DNA from: Dorea sp. AF36-15AT
GTDB lineage: Bacteria > Bacillota > Clostridia > Lachnospirales > Lachnospiraceae
Direction of reading: 5' to 3'
DNA length: 64,000 nt
NCBI RefSeq assembly: GCF_003477705.1
Contig: NZ_QUDV01000006.1
Coordinates: forward strand, 62,001 to 126,000
In this document: piece after piece, positions 18,875 through 27,826 of the stretch
How positions within the stretch are numbered: position 1 is the stretch's first letter
How the letters are laid out: every line of letters begins with the position of its first letter
Translations under genes and position numbers: made by a program
The notes under the pieces: model-generated
What the model saw: the letters and a program-made list of their open reading frames with translations, nothing else
Databases searched by the model: none
Told to the model about the DNA's origin: nothing

Positions 18875-20377
18875 ATGGCAAAGCCGATTATGATACAGGG
18901 AACCATGTCAAATGCCGGGAAAAGTGTGCTGACGGGAGGACTTCTGCGGGTGCTTGCGCAGGACGGTGTAAAGGCAGCTCCGTTCAAATCCCAGAATATG
19001 GCATTGAATTCATACATTACAGAAGACGGTCTGGAAATGGGAAGGGCGCAGGTAATGCAGGCAGAGGCGGCAGGTATTGAACCAATTGCGGCAATGAATC
19101 CAATCCTGTTGAAGCCGACCAATGATACAGGCTCACAGGTGATCATCAATGGAAAAGTGGAAGGAACTATGTCGGCCATGGAATATTACCGGAGAAAGAC
19201 AGAGTATATTCCGGTGATCATGGAAGCATATGAAAAGCTGTCGAAGCAGTATGATATAATCGTAGTGGAAGGTGCAGGAAGCCCGGCGGAGATTAATCTG
19301 AAGACCAATGATATTGTTAATATGGGGTTGGCGAAAATGATCGACGCACCGGTGCTTTTGACCGGAGATATCGACAGAGGAGGTGTGTTTGCGCAGATTG
19401 TTGGAACCATTGTGCTGTTAGAGGAGGAAGAAAGGCGACGCATCAAGGGAACTATTATCAATAAATTCCGTGGAGATAAGGAAATCTTACGACCGGGACT
19501 GGATATGCTGGTAGAGCGAACTCATGTGCCGGTCTGTGGGGTAGTGCCGTACTTCTATCTGGATATTGACGATGAGGACAGCTTGTCTGAGCGTTTCGCG
19601 GGAAAGCAGGGAAATGGACCGATTGATATTGCGGTTATCCGTTTTCCGAGGATTTCGAATTTTACAGATCTGGCTGCGCTTGAATGCAGAGAAGAAGTAT
19701 CGCTTCGTTATATCAGTCAGTCAGCAGATTTTGGCGAACCGGATCTGGTGATCCTTCCGGGAACTAAGAGTACGATCGCAGATCTTCTGTGGATGCGACA
19801 GAATGGATTAGAAGGAAAGATACTCCGCCATGCATCGGCAGGTGGTCTGGTATTTGGCATCTGTGGTGGATATCAGATGCTGGGAGCTGAAGTGCATGAT
19901 CCTGACGGAGTGGAAGCTGGTGCTGGCAAATGTGTGCGAGGTATGGAACTTCTGCCTGCAAGAACAGTCTTTGAACCGGAAAAGCATCGGACACAGATAA
20001 CCGGTCATTTTGGTATTGTACAAGGAATATTTGCGGAACTTACGGATGTGCCGTTTACCGGATATGAGATTCATATGGGTCAAACAGAAAAACTGAGAGA
20101 CACGAGAGATCTTTTGCATCTGGACAATGGAACTGTGGACGGTATGCAGCATGGTAATGTTTATGGATGTTATATTCATGGTATTTTTGATCAGGCTGAG
20201 GTGGTAACAGCAGTTCTTAAGGCGATTCTTCGGCGGAAAGGTCTGGATGCAGATCAGGTGAAGAATATTGATCGAAAACAGTATAAAGAAGAACAGTACG
20301 ATAAGTTGGCAGATATTATCCGGGAGAATCTGGATATGAAGATGGTCTATGAGATCATAGAACGTGGAGGAAAGTAA
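18875..20377 (+). CDS. cbiP: Cobyric acid synthase
   Basis: Amidates the b, d, e and g side chains of adenosylcobyrinate diamide. It has 500 residues. The N-terminal ATPase domain has MIQGTMSNAGKSVLTGGL and the diagnostic FKSQNMALNSYITEDG. The C-terminal glutaminase domain has the nucleophile motif FGICGGYQMLG (about residue 330) and the late His in YGCYIHGIFD. Its stop shares one base with the cobU start. Confidence 0.96.
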   Translation: MAKPIMIQGTMSNAGKSVLTGGLLRVLAQDGVKAAPFKSQNMALNSYITEDGLEMGRAQVMQAEAAGIEPIAAMNPILLKPTNDTGSQVIINGKVEGTMSAMEYYRRKTEYIPVIMEAYEKLSKQYDIIVVEGAGSPAEINLKTNDIVNMGLAKMIDAPVLLTGDIDRGGVFAQIVGTIVLLEEEERRRIKGTIINKFRGDKEILRPGLDMLVERTHVPVCGVVPYFYLDIDDEDSLSERFAGKQGNGPIDIAVIRFPRISNFTDLAALECREEVSLRYISQSADFGEPDLVILPGTKSTIADLLWMRQNGLEGKILRHASAGGLVFGICGGYQMLGAEVHDPDGVEAGAGKCVRGMELLPARTVFEPEKHRTQITGHFGIVQGIFAELTDVPFTGYEIHMGQTEKLRDTRDLLHLDNGTVDGMQHGNVYGCYIHGIFDQAEVVTAVLKAILRRKGLDADQVKNIDRKQYKEEQYDKLADIIRENLDMKMVYEIIERGGK

Positions 20378-20907
20378 TGCTGCATGTAGTAACCGGAGGC
20401 AGCGGAAGCGGGAAATCCGCTTATGCGGAAACAGAACTCCTACGCCTTGCGAAACAAAATAATTGCAAAAAATATTATATTGCTACGATGGAGCCATTTG
20501 GAGAAGAGACGCTTAAGAAAATTGAACGTCACCGGGAGATGCGTAAGGATAAAGGGTTCGATACGCTGGAGTGCTATGTGAATCTGAAAGGAACGGCAGA
20601 GACGATGACAGATCGTCCGGCGGTTCTGTTGGAGTGTATGTCGAATCTGACGGCAAATGAGATCTATCGACCGGATGGAGCAGGAGAGCGGACCGTGGAC
20701 AGGATTGTGGACGGTGTGCAGGAACTCTGTGGCAGATGTGAACATGTGGTGATCGTTACCAATGAAGTGTGTTCGGAGTGTACCAGAGATTCAGCGGATA
20801 TGAACCGGTATAAGAAGATTCTCTCGGAAGTGAACCGCAGGCTTGCACAGAAGGCAGATTGGGTAACGGAAGTGGTCTATGGAATACCAGTGGAGGTAAA
20901 GCGATGA
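20377..20907 (+). CDS. cobU: Adenosylcobinamide kinase / guanylyltransferase
   Basis: Phosphorylates adenosylcobinamide and transfers GMP to it, preparing for CobS. It has 176 residues, the CobU length. The P-loop VTGGSGSGKSAYAE is intact, and IERHREMR contains the His expected to take the guanylyl group. The C-terminal region (TNEVCSECTRD) departs from the usual NEVGxGxVP, which appears instead in the next gene. It overlaps that gene by four bases. Confidence 0.92.
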   Translation: MLHVVTGGSGSGKSAYAETELLRLAKQNNCKKYYIATMEPFGEETLKKIERHREMRKDKGFDTLECYVNLKGTAETMTDRPAVLLECMSNLTANEIYRPDGAGERTVDRIVDGVQELCGRCEHVVIVTNEVCSECTRDSADMNRYKKILSEVNRRLAQKADWVTEVVYGIPVEVKR

Positions 20908-21284
20908 AGATGATAATCGGTGGAGCTTATCAGGGACAGCTTGCATGGGCGAAAGCACATTTTCCAGAGATTGCAGATAAAGATTGGATGAATGGAAAAG
21001 AGTGCAAAGAAACAGATATATTTACATGCAAAGCTATTTATGGTTTCCATGAATATATACGAAATGTAAAAGAAGAACAGAGAGCTGTACTTGCAGACAA
21101 GCTGATCCATCAGAATCCAGGGATTGTTCTGGTCAGTGATGAGATTGGATATGGGTTGGTGCCGATTGATGCAGCCGATCGCTGTTACAGAGAACAGGTA
21201 GGGAGGATCTGTACGGAGCTGGCTGCCTTTTCAGATGAAGTGGTGCGTGTGGTCATGGGAATTGGTACAAAGATTAAGGGGTAA
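20904..21284 (+). CDS. CobU-like protein without P-loop or catalytic His
   Basis: A 126-residue paralogue of CobU. It starts MKMIIGGAYQGQLAWAKAHF, where CobU has the P-loop, but the GK[ST] is replaced by GQL. The RHR motif is missing. The C-terminal half keeps the CobU block SDEIGYGLVPID and ends VVMGIGTKIKG. It therefore lacks the catalytic elements but keeps the fold's second half. It may be a regulatory or structural partner of the intact CobU just before it, or have another ligand-binding role in corrinoid metabolism. I chose ATG 20904, which overlaps the cobU stop. Similar short CobU-like genes are known in Firmicute cobalamin operons, but no role is established to my knowledge. Confidence 0.8.
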   Translation: MKMIIGGAYQGQLAWAKAHFPEIADKDWMNGKECKETDIFTCKAIYGFHEYIRNVKEEQRAVLADKLIHQNPGIVLVSDEIGYGLVPIDAADRCYREQVGRICTELAAFSDEVVRVVMGIGTKIKG

Positions 21285-21289
21285 CGAAG

Positions 21290-21943
21290 ATGAAGATGAT
21301 GAAAGAGATTGAACTGGAACAGGTGCTTCCGCAGGAGATTGAGAAGAGGAGTTTCGAAATTATCACAGAAGAACTGGGAGACGTGAAGCTGGTGCCGGGA
21401 ACCGAACCTGTGGTAAAGCGCTGCATTCATACCAGTGCAGATTTTGATTATGCGAAGAATCTTGTATTTTCAGAGGGTGTAATAGAGCATGCACTGAAAG
21501 TATTGGGAAGTGGTGCAACGATCGTCACGGATACGCAGATGGCGATGGCAGGTGTTAATAAAAGAAAGCTTGCAGCACTCGGCTGTCAGATCCGATGCTT
21601 TATGTCGGATCCGGATGTGGCAGAAGAGGCAAAGAGGAGGGGTGTAACCCGCGCGGTAGTCAGCATGGAGCATGCGGCAAAGCTTCCGGGACCATTGATT
21701 TTTGCGATCGGTAATGCGCCGACAGCTCTGGTACATCTGTATGAACTTGTGAAGTCCGGGGCAGTGAAGCCGGAACTTATCATCGGTGTGCCGGTAGGAT
21801 TTGTGAATGTCGTGCCGTCGAAGGAACTGATACTGACATTAGAAGATGTGCCGTATATCGTAGCAAGAGGAAGAAAAGGCGGCAGTAATATTGCAGCCTG
21901 CATCTGCAATGCGTTGCTGTATATGATGCCGGGAGGACGTTAG
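21290..21943 (+). CDS. cbiC: Cobalt-precorrin-8 methylmutase
   Basis: Moves the C11 methyl group to C12 to give cobyrinate. It has 217 residues with the substrate-cradling motif RCIHTSADFDY (catalytic His) and the C-terminal blocks GNAPTAL, GVPVGFVNV and GRKGGSNIAAA-like GRKGGSNIAAC. It is the last biosynthetic gene of the operon. The following tetR begins two bases later. Confidence 0.96.
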   Translation: MKMMKEIELEQVLPQEIEKRSFEIITEELGDVKLVPGTEPVVKRCIHTSADFDYAKNLVFSEGVIEHALKVLGSGATIVTDTQMAMAGVNKRKLAALGCQIRCFMSDPDVAEEAKRRGVTRAVVSMEHAAKLPGPLIFAIGNAPTALVHLYELVKSGAVKPELIIGVPVGFVNVVPSKELILTLEDVPYIVARGRKGGSNIAACICNALLYMMPGGR

Positions 21944-21945
21944 GA

Positions 21946-22566
21946 TTGAAGCAGGATGCAAAACATAACACATTAGAACAAATTCATATAGCGGCAAAAA
22001 AGGAATTTCTGGAAAAAGGATTTAAGACAGCTTCGCTTCGGAATATTGTGAAAATGGCCGGAGTTACGACCGGTGCATTTTATGGACATTACAAGAGTAA
22101 GGAAGAATTGTTTGGAGCGCTGGTAGATGAGCAATATCATTATGTGATGGAATATTTCTGTCAGGCGCAGGATGAATTTGCGGAGCTTCCGGCAGAGGAA
22201 CAGCCGAATCATGTGGGAGAGATATCCGTGGACTGTATGCTTGACGTGTTGCTCTATGCACAGAATTATCCGGAGGAATTTCAGCTTCTTTTGTGCTGCG
22301 CGGAAGGAACAAGATATGCGGGAATGATTGATGAAATGGTGGAAATTGAGGTAGAAGCGACACATCGCTATCAGGAGAGCCTTGACAGTGTGGGCAGACC
22401 GTCGCCGGAGATTGATTCTATGCTGGAACATATGCTGGCAACTGGAATGTTTAACACCTATTTTGAAATGTTTATTCATCAGATGCCACTTGATCAGGCG
22501 AAGATATATCTGAAAACTATGCACGAATTTTATACAGCTGGCTGGATGAAAATACTAAAACAGTAA
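21946..22566 (+). CDS. TetR-family transcriptional regulator
   Basis: A 206-residue regulator. The N-terminal helix-turn-helix (about residues 8-55) includes TASLRNIVKMAGVTTGAFYGHYKSKEELF; the C-terminal helical domain is ligand-binding and not assignable. It starts with a TTG at 21946, preceded by GGGAGGA. It lies two bases after cbiC but immediately before a promoter and two ABC genes, so it more likely regulates the ABC pair than corrinoid synthesis. Its stop codon overlaps the first palindrome of that promoter region. Confidence 0.85.
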   Translation: MKQDAKHNTLEQIHIAAKKEFLEKGFKTASLRNIVKMAGVTTGAFYGHYKSKEELFGALVDEQYHYVMEYFCQAQDEFAELPAEEQPNHVGEISVDCMLDVLLYAQNYPEEFQLLLCCAEGTRYAGMIDEMVEIEVEATHRYQESLDSVGRPSPEIDSMLEHMLATGMFNTYFEMFIHQMPLDQAKIYLKTMHEFYTAGWMKILKQ

Positions 22567-22616
22567 GTTAAAACTAACGAAAATGCTTGACAAAAAAGGA
22601 ATTTTTGGAGTATCTT
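22564..22616 (+). promoter_or_regulatory. Promoter with DtxR-like palindrome upstream of the ABC pair
   Basis: A palindrome TAAGTT-AA-AACTAA (22564-22577) lies directly before TTGACA (22587-22592), an 18-base spacer and TATCTT (22611-22616). The palindrome differs by one base from the feo promoter site at 60186-60199. An iron-dependent repressor is a plausible binder; the adjacent TetR is the alternative. Confidence 0.55.
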
Positions 22617-22637
22617 TATAACAGTGTTATATATGAC

Positions 22638-22660
22638 GACTGCGCCGCATGCAGTCTTTT
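22638..22660 (+). terminator. Small hairpin with T tract in the ABC leader
   Basis: GACTGC (22638-22643) pairs with GCAGTC (22651-22656), followed by TTTTCTT. It lies inside the predicted leader, before the second palindrome and the first ABC gene, so it may act as an attenuator or be a weak terminator for the tetR transcript. Confidence 0.45.
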
Positions 22661-22674
22661 CTTAAAATTGATAG

Positions 22675-22688
22675 TTAGTTACAACTAA
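22675..22688 (+). promoter_or_regulatory. DtxR-like palindrome in the ABC leader
   Basis: Perfect 6-2-6 palindrome TTAGTT-AC-AACTAA, matching TTAGTT-AA-AACTAA at the feo promoter. It lies about 56 bases before the first ABC gene and downstream of the predicted promoter, where a bound repressor could block elongation. Confidence 0.6.
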
Positions 22689-22743
22689 TTATTGATAAGG
22701 AGAAAAATAGCATAATTTAAAGAAGAGGAAAAGAGGTTTTAAG

Positions 22744-24501
22744 ATGAAGAAACAAAGTTCCTTAGCAAGGCTCTTTGCGTATGCAGGCAATTACAAATAC
22801 CTGACAATTCTGTCATGGATACTGTCTGTGATCAGTGCATGGATTGCGCTCGTACCATTCTATTACATTTGGAAAATCATCAGAGAAGTGCTGAATGCAG
22901 CACCGGAGTACAGCCAGGTAGAGCATTTATCCAGCTATGGGTGGTCTGCTGTGCTTTCAGCATTATTATCTATGGTAATCTATATTGGTGCTTTGATGTG
23001 CTCTCATATTGCAGCGTTTCGCGTGCAGGCAAATATGAGATCAGAAATGATGCATCATATTGTGACATTGCCATTAGGCTTTATGGATAGTGAAGGAAGC
23101 GGAAAAATCCGTAAAACGGTAAATGAATGCAGTGCAGCAACGGAAGCATATCTGGCTCATCAGCTTCCGGATCAGGCAGGGGCCTATGCTACACCGGTGG
23201 GACTGCTGGTGTTGCTGCTGGTATTTGACTGGCGGCTTGGATTGTTAAGTCTTATTCCTGTAGGTCTTGCATTTCTTATCATGGGAAGCATGACGGGGAA
23301 GAAGATGGAACAGAAGATGAAGGAGTATCAGAATGCACTGGAGGAAATGTCCAGCGAAGCTGTGGAATACGTGCGTGGTATTCCTGTCGTTAAGACGTTT
23401 GGGCAGTCTGTGTTTTCGTTTAAACGCTTCCGTACATCCATTGAAAAATATGAAAAATGGACGATTGCATATACAGAGGATCTGAGGATACCGATGGTTG
23501 CCTATACAACAATTATCAATGCGGTATTTACCATATTGATCGCGGCTGCATTTTTCTTTACAGCAAGTAATACATTTCTTTTAAATCTATTGTTTTACAT
23601 TATTATCACACCGATCATTACAGTGACACTGAATAAGATCATGTTCTCCAGTGAGAATAAAATGATCGTGGCAGATGCACTGGCACGTGTGGATGGAATC
23701 ATGGATCGTAGACCGCTGGAAGAGAGTGGACGGGAAGAGCAGCCAAAAGATCATTCGATTATCTTTGAACGCGTATCTTTCCGATATGAAGACGCTGCGA
23801 AAGATGCATTGCATCAGATCAATCTCAAAATCGGAGAGGGAGAACATGTGGCATTTATAGGACCGTCCGGCGGAGGGAAGACTACGCTGGCAAGCCTGAT
23901 CGCAAGGTTCTTTGATGTGACGGAAGGCGCAGTGAAGATCGGCGGTGTGGATGTCAGAGATATTCCGTCAAAGGAGCTGCTGGAGCAGGTTTCATTTGTG
24001 TTTCAGGATAGTAAACTGTTGAAAATGTCTATTTATGATAATGTGCGTATGGGTAAGAAAGATGCTTCCAGAGAAGAAGTGATGGAAGCATTAAAGAATG
24101 CCCAGTGTGAAGATATTATAGAAAAACTTCCGGATGGTATGGATACGATTATTGGAACAAAAGGTACCTATGTATCCGGTGGTGAGGCACAGCGTCTGTC
24201 CATTGCACGGGCAATGCTTAAGAATGCACCGATTCTGATCCTCGATGAGGCGACAGCATTTGCAGATCCTGATAATGAGACAAAAGTACAGGAAGCGTTC
24301 AGCAGACTTTCTAAGGGCAAGACGGTTGTCATGATTGCCCACAGATTGTCTTCTGTAACCAATGCCGATCGTATCTTTGTATTAAAAGATGGTGAGATCG
24401 AAGAATCAGGTACTCATGAAAGTCTGGAAAAAGCAAATGGATTATATGCTCACATGTGGGAAAAATATAATCAGTCTGTATGCTGGAAGGTAGGTGTGTA
24501 A
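22744..24501 (+). CDS. ABC transporter half, membrane plus ATPase domains (first of pair)
   Basis: Type IV (exporter-fold) half transporter of 585 residues. Six membrane segments occupy about residues 15-300. The nucleotide-binding domain (about 335-575) has Walker A GPSGGGKTT, signature VSGGEAQR and Walker B LILDEATAFADP. DEATAFADP in place of the usual DEATASLD is a feature I associate with the YbtP/YbtQ and IrtA/IrtB group, which import siderophores with an exporter fold. This is family recollection, not proof. The promoter palindromes shared with feo fit an iron role. A multidrug or peptide exporter remains possible. It is followed one base later by its partner. Confidence 0.85.
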   Translation: MKKQSSLARLFAYAGNYKYLTILSWILSVISAWIALVPFYYIWKIIREVLNAAPEYSQVEHLSSYGWSAVLSALLSMVIYIGALMCSHIAAFRVQANMRSEMMHHIVTLPLGFMDSEGSGKIRKTVNECSAATEAYLAHQLPDQAGAYATPVGLLVLLLVFDWRLGLLSLIPVGLAFLIMGSMTGKKMEQKMKEYQNALEEMSSEAVEYVRGIPVVKTFGQSVFSFKRFRTSIEKYEKWTIAYTEDLRIPMVAYTTIINAVFTILIAAAFFFTASNTFLLNLLFYIIITPIITVTLNKIMFSSENKMIVADALARVDGIMDRRPLEESGREEQPKDHSIIFERVSFRYEDAAKDALHQINLKIGEGEHVAFIGPSGGGKTTLASLIARFFDVTEGAVKIGGVDVRDIPSKELLEQVSFVFQDSKLLKMSIYDNVRMGKKDASREEVMEALKNAQCEDIIEKLPDGMDTIIGTKGTYVSGGEAQRLSIARAMLKNAPILILDEATAFADPDNETKVQEAFSRLSKGKTVVMIAHRLSSVTNADRIFVLKDGEIEESGTHESLEKANGLYAHMWEKYNQSVCWKVGV

Positions 24502-24502
24502 T

Positions 24503-26236
24503 ATGACATTAAAAGAGAAATTACAACACAGATATGCGCTTTCAGAAAAAGGTGCGCAGGATATGATCCGTGCATTTATTTCTGTAACGATCTCAGATAT
24601 TGTTCTGATGTTGCCGGTAGGAATGTTATATATGCTGGTGAAATACTATATGGCAGATGATCTGAACGGCAGAGGAGGTTTCTTTGCAATTGGATGTATT
24701 GCGTGTCTGATCCTGATTGCTGTGACAACTTATATTCAGTATAATGCAACATTCTTAAATACTTACATAGAAAGTGGAGTGCGAAGAACTACATTGGCAG
24801 AAAAGCTTAGAAAGATACCATTATCTTTTTTTGGAAAGAAAGATCTGTCAGACCTTACCAGTGCGATTATGGCAGACTGTGCCACCATGGAGACAGCATC
24901 TTCGCATTGGATTCCGGAACTGATCGGTGCGTGTATTTCTACAGTATTAGTGGCTGTGAGCCTTTTCTTTTTGAACTGGAGAATGGCAATCGCAGCTCTT
25001 TGGGTACTTCCGGTTTCATTTCTGATCGTGCTCTGTTCCGGTAGAGTACAGAAGAATATGGCAGCCAAACAGATGACTCTGAAGATGGCGTGTGCAGACG
25101 GGATTCAGGAGTGTCTGGAAACCGTACGTGATCTGCGCGCCAATAATTCAGAAGACGAGTATCTGAAAGGACTTGATGATAAAATCCATGCAGTGGAAAA
25201 GCATGCGATTTTTTCAGAATTAACTACAGCGGTATTTGTGGCAGGTGCACAGATGATCCTGAAGTTTGGTATTGCAACAACTGCTTTGTTGGGGGGTATG
25301 CTTCTGGCAAAAGGTGATATTGATGTGCTGACTTTCTTTATGTTTCTGCTGCTGGTATCCAGATTGTATGATCCGATGCAGATCTCATTACAGAATCTGG
25401 CAGCGATTATTGCAACTGATGTCCAGTGTGAACGTCTGGATGAGATATTGTCTCATAAAGTACAGAAAGGAAAAACCGAACTTACGAATAAAGGCTATGA
25501 TATTGAATTTTCGCATGTGGGATTTGCTTATGACAGCGGAGAAACGGTGTTAAAAGATGTTTCATTTACAGCGAAACAGGGTGAGGTTACAGCTTTGATC
25601 GGACCTTCCGGTGGTGGAAAGACAACGGTATCCAGACTGGCATCCAGATTCTGGGACGCACAGAAAGGACGGATTACAGTTGGAGGTATGGATATACAGA
25701 ATGTGGATCCGGAGACGCTGATGTCTCTGTATTCCATTGTCTTTCAGGATGTAACATTATTTAATAATTCGATTATGGAAAATATCCGAATCGGCAGACA
25801 GGATGCAACCGATGAAGAAGTTATTGCAGCTGCAAAGCTGGCACATTGTGATGAGTTCGCAGAAAAAATGCCGAATGGCTGGAATACAATGATCGGTGAA
25901 AACGGCTCCGAATTGTCTGGCGGTGAGCGGCAGAGAATTTCGATCGCCAGAGCATTCCTGAAGGATGCACCGATCATTCTGCTGGATGAAGCAACAGCAT
26001 CACTGGATGTGGATAATGAGACGGTTATTCAGGAATCACTTTCAAAACTGATCAGGAATAAGACCGTTATGATTATTGCGCATCGCATGCGTACGGTAGC
26101 CGAGGCGGATAAGATTGTTGTATTAAAAGATGGCGTAGTGGCAGAGATTGGTATTCCGAAAGAACTGGAAGAGAAAGGCGGCATCTATCAGCATATGGCA
26201 GCAGTACAGATGCAGGCGGCAGGCTGGCAGCTGTAA
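24503..26236 (+). CDS. ABC transporter half, membrane plus ATPase domains (second of pair)
   Basis: Partner half transporter of 577 residues, expected to form a heterodimer with the preceding protein. There are six membrane segments in the first 310 residues. The ATPase domain has GPSGGGKTT, a canonical LSGGERQR signature and LLDEATASLDVDNE. The canonical signature here, against the deviating one in the partner, suggests one consensus and one modified ATP site, as in many heterodimeric exporters. I chose ATG 24503 (ribosome site GGTAGGTG); a GTG at 24494 overlaps the previous gene. Confidence 0.85.
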   Translation: MTLKEKLQHRYALSEKGAQDMIRAFISVTISDIVLMLPVGMLYMLVKYYMADDLNGRGGFFAIGCIACLILIAVTTYIQYNATFLNTYIESGVRRTTLAEKLRKIPLSFFGKKDLSDLTSAIMADCATMETASSHWIPELIGACISTVLVAVSLFFLNWRMAIAALWVLPVSFLIVLCSGRVQKNMAAKQMTLKMACADGIQECLETVRDLRANNSEDEYLKGLDDKIHAVEKHAIFSELTTAVFVAGAQMILKFGIATTALLGGMLLAKGDIDVLTFFMFLLLVSRLYDPMQISLQNLAAIIATDVQCERLDEILSHKVQKGKTELTNKGYDIEFSHVGFAYDSGETVLKDVSFTAKQGEVTALIGPSGGGKTTVSRLASRFWDAQKGRITVGGMDIQNVDPETLMSLYSIVFQDVTLFNNSIMENIRIGRQDATDEEVIAAAKLAHCDEFAEKMPNGWNTMIGENGSELSGGERQRISIARAFLKDAPIILLDEATASLDVDNETVIQESLSKLIRNKTVMIIAHRMRTVAEADKIVVLKDGVVAEIGIPKELEEKGGIYQHMAAVQMQAAGWQL

Positions 26237-26282
26237 ACGAAATAGTGACTTAATAATGAGCTGTTAAGACAGAGCGTGGCTT

Positions 26283-26310
26283 AAGACAGAGTCATGGTCT
26301 GTCTTTTTAT
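26283..26310 (+). terminator. Terminator after the ABC pair
   Basis: Eight-base stem AAGACAGA (26283-26290) and TCTGTCTT (26298-26305), loop of seven, followed by TTTAT. A second copy of TTAAGACAGAG lies just before the stem. Confidence 0.8.
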
Positions 26311-26373
26311 ATAGCGTTGACAAGCAAAAATATATGGCTGTAACAGGCAGAAATACGTGGTTGCAACTGTCAG

Positions 26374-26402
26374 TTGACAAATTGTATGGTATACCTTATG
26401 GT
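26374..26402 (+). promoter_or_regulatory. Promoter and possible operator of the XRE membrane regulator
   Basis: TTGACA (26374-26379), 17-base spacer, TATGGT (26397-26402). The stretch from 26385 contains two direct copies of TATGGTA and a GGTATACC palindrome overlapping the -10, a likely binding site for the regulator's own helix-turn-helix. The rest of 26311-26372 shows nothing. Confidence 0.55.
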
Positions 26403-26472
26403 AAGCAAAAGAGGAAAATGTTATGCTGTGTTCACAAGAAAAGAAACGTGAGTTTTAGTCAGGAGGATAGAT

Positions 26473-27516
26473 ATGATCTTAGCAGATAAAATCATATTAT
26501 TGCGAAAAAGAAAAGGGTGGTCACAGGAAGAACTTGCAGAACAGCTCAGTGTGACGAGACAGTCTGTATCAAAATGGGAAGGAGCACAGTCAGTACCGGA
26601 TATTCAGAAAATTATACAAATGAGTGAGATATTTGGAGTTACGACAGACTATCTGTTAAAAGAAGAGATAGAAGATACGAAGACAGAAGATAAAGAGATC
26701 ATTAATAGAAAAGAATCAGAAGATAATCCGGAAGAACTGCGGGTACTTACAATGAATGAGGCATCAGAATATCTCAGACTCCGCAGGGAAGCGGCACCGA
26801 AGATGGCCGGTGCCACATTGTTATGCGTACTGTCTCCGATAGCACTTCTTATGCTCAGTGCACTCAGTGAACGTCCTGAGTTCTCTTTGTCAGAAAATAT
26901 GGCTGCTGGGATCGGACTGTGTGTGCTGTTGCTTCTGGTTACGATTGCGGTGGTAGAGTTTATGTCCTGTTATCATAAAGTGAAACAGTATGATTATCTG
27001 GAGAATGAAGCAATTCAACTGGAGACCGGAGCAGCAGAGATGGTAAAGAAACAGAAAGAAGAGTTTCGACCGGCGTACAGCCGTATGAATATCACAGGAG
27101 TGGTGCTGTGCATCTTGTCAGTATTGCCGTTATTCATGTCAGTTTGCGTGGAGGGACCGGATATCCTATATGTTGGCATGGTAAGTCTGCTATTGATCAT
27201 TGTCGGCTTAGGATGCTATGCATTTGTTTATGCAGGTACGATACAGAATGCCATGGATAAACTGCTGGAAGAGGGAGATTATTCACGAAAAAGTAAGGAA
27301 GAGAAAAGCGTGCGCGGAACGGTCAGCGTTGTATACTGGCTGATAGTAACAGCAATTTTTCTTTATTATACATTTGGACCGCAGGGAAATGGCCAGCCGC
27401 AGTATAGCTGGTTTATTTGGGCAGTCGCAGGTGTACTCTACGGTGCTTTGATGACGGTGTGGACCCTCGTGGAGAAACGAAATAATATAGAAAACTCCAG
27501 TAGAGGAATTCTGTGA
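26473..27516 (+). CDS. XRE-family regulator with membrane-spanning C-terminal domain
   Basis: A 347-residue protein. Residues about 6-62 are a Cro/C1-type helix-turn-helix (RKRKGWSQEELAEQLSVTRQSVSKWE). A charged linker follows (62-95). The rest holds about five hydrophobic segments near 112-132, 142-162, 205-225, 232-253 and 285-330. This layout is common in Lachnospiraceae and suggests a membrane-tethered regulator or sensor, but its target is unknown. It follows the ABC pair with its own promoter and precedes repeat copy 2 almost without a gap. Confidence 0.85.
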   Translation: MILADKIILLRKRKGWSQEELAEQLSVTRQSVSKWEGAQSVPDIQKIIQMSEIFGVTTDYLLKEEIEDTKTEDKEIINRKESEDNPEELRVLTMNEASEYLRLRREAAPKMAGATLLCVLSPIALLMLSALSERPEFSLSENMAAGIGLCVLLLLVTIAVVEFMSCYHKVKQYDYLENEAIQLETGAAEMVKKQKEEFRPAYSRMNITGVVLCILSVLPLFMSVCVEGPDILYVGMVSLLLIIVGLGCYAFVYAGTIQNAMDKLLEEGDYSRKSKEEKSVRGTVSVVYWLIVTAIFLYYTFGPQGNGQPQYSWFIWAVAGVLYGALMTVWTLVEKRNNIENSSRGIL

Positions 27517-27518
27517 TG

Positions 27519-27699
27519 TTATCTCAGTCGAGAAGACTCCCACCTCTTCAGGTAATGAGTAATAGCAAATTTGTCTCAGTGGGAGTCCAATCTCCGACTG
27601 AGATAAACGCTCCGCGAGGATGCGCAGTGATTCTGATAGGAATATGTCAGCTTCGCTGACCAGAATCACGCGCCAAGTCTCATGGACGTTCGACTTGAA
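27519..27699 (+). repeat. Intergenic structured repeat, copy 2
   Basis: 181 bases, about 97% identical to copy 1 at 5814-5994. The five differences lie mostly in loops or keep pairing: GACTCCCAC here gives a perfect pair with GTGGGAGTC where copy 1 has a G-T wobble. It begins three bases after the XRE gene stop and ends 128 bases before the aminopeptidase gene. The remaining 27700-27826 holds only the aminopeptidase ribosome site and a weak -10-like TATACT. Confidence 0.85.
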
Positions 27700-27826
27700 T
27701 GTCAGAATAACAGGGAAATGATATGGCATCTAAGATAGGGATGTGTTATACTAAGAATTACGCAGAAAGGACAGACTATATAAGCAAATGTCTGATCCAA
27801 TAGTATAATTTAGGAGGTAGTGAAAA

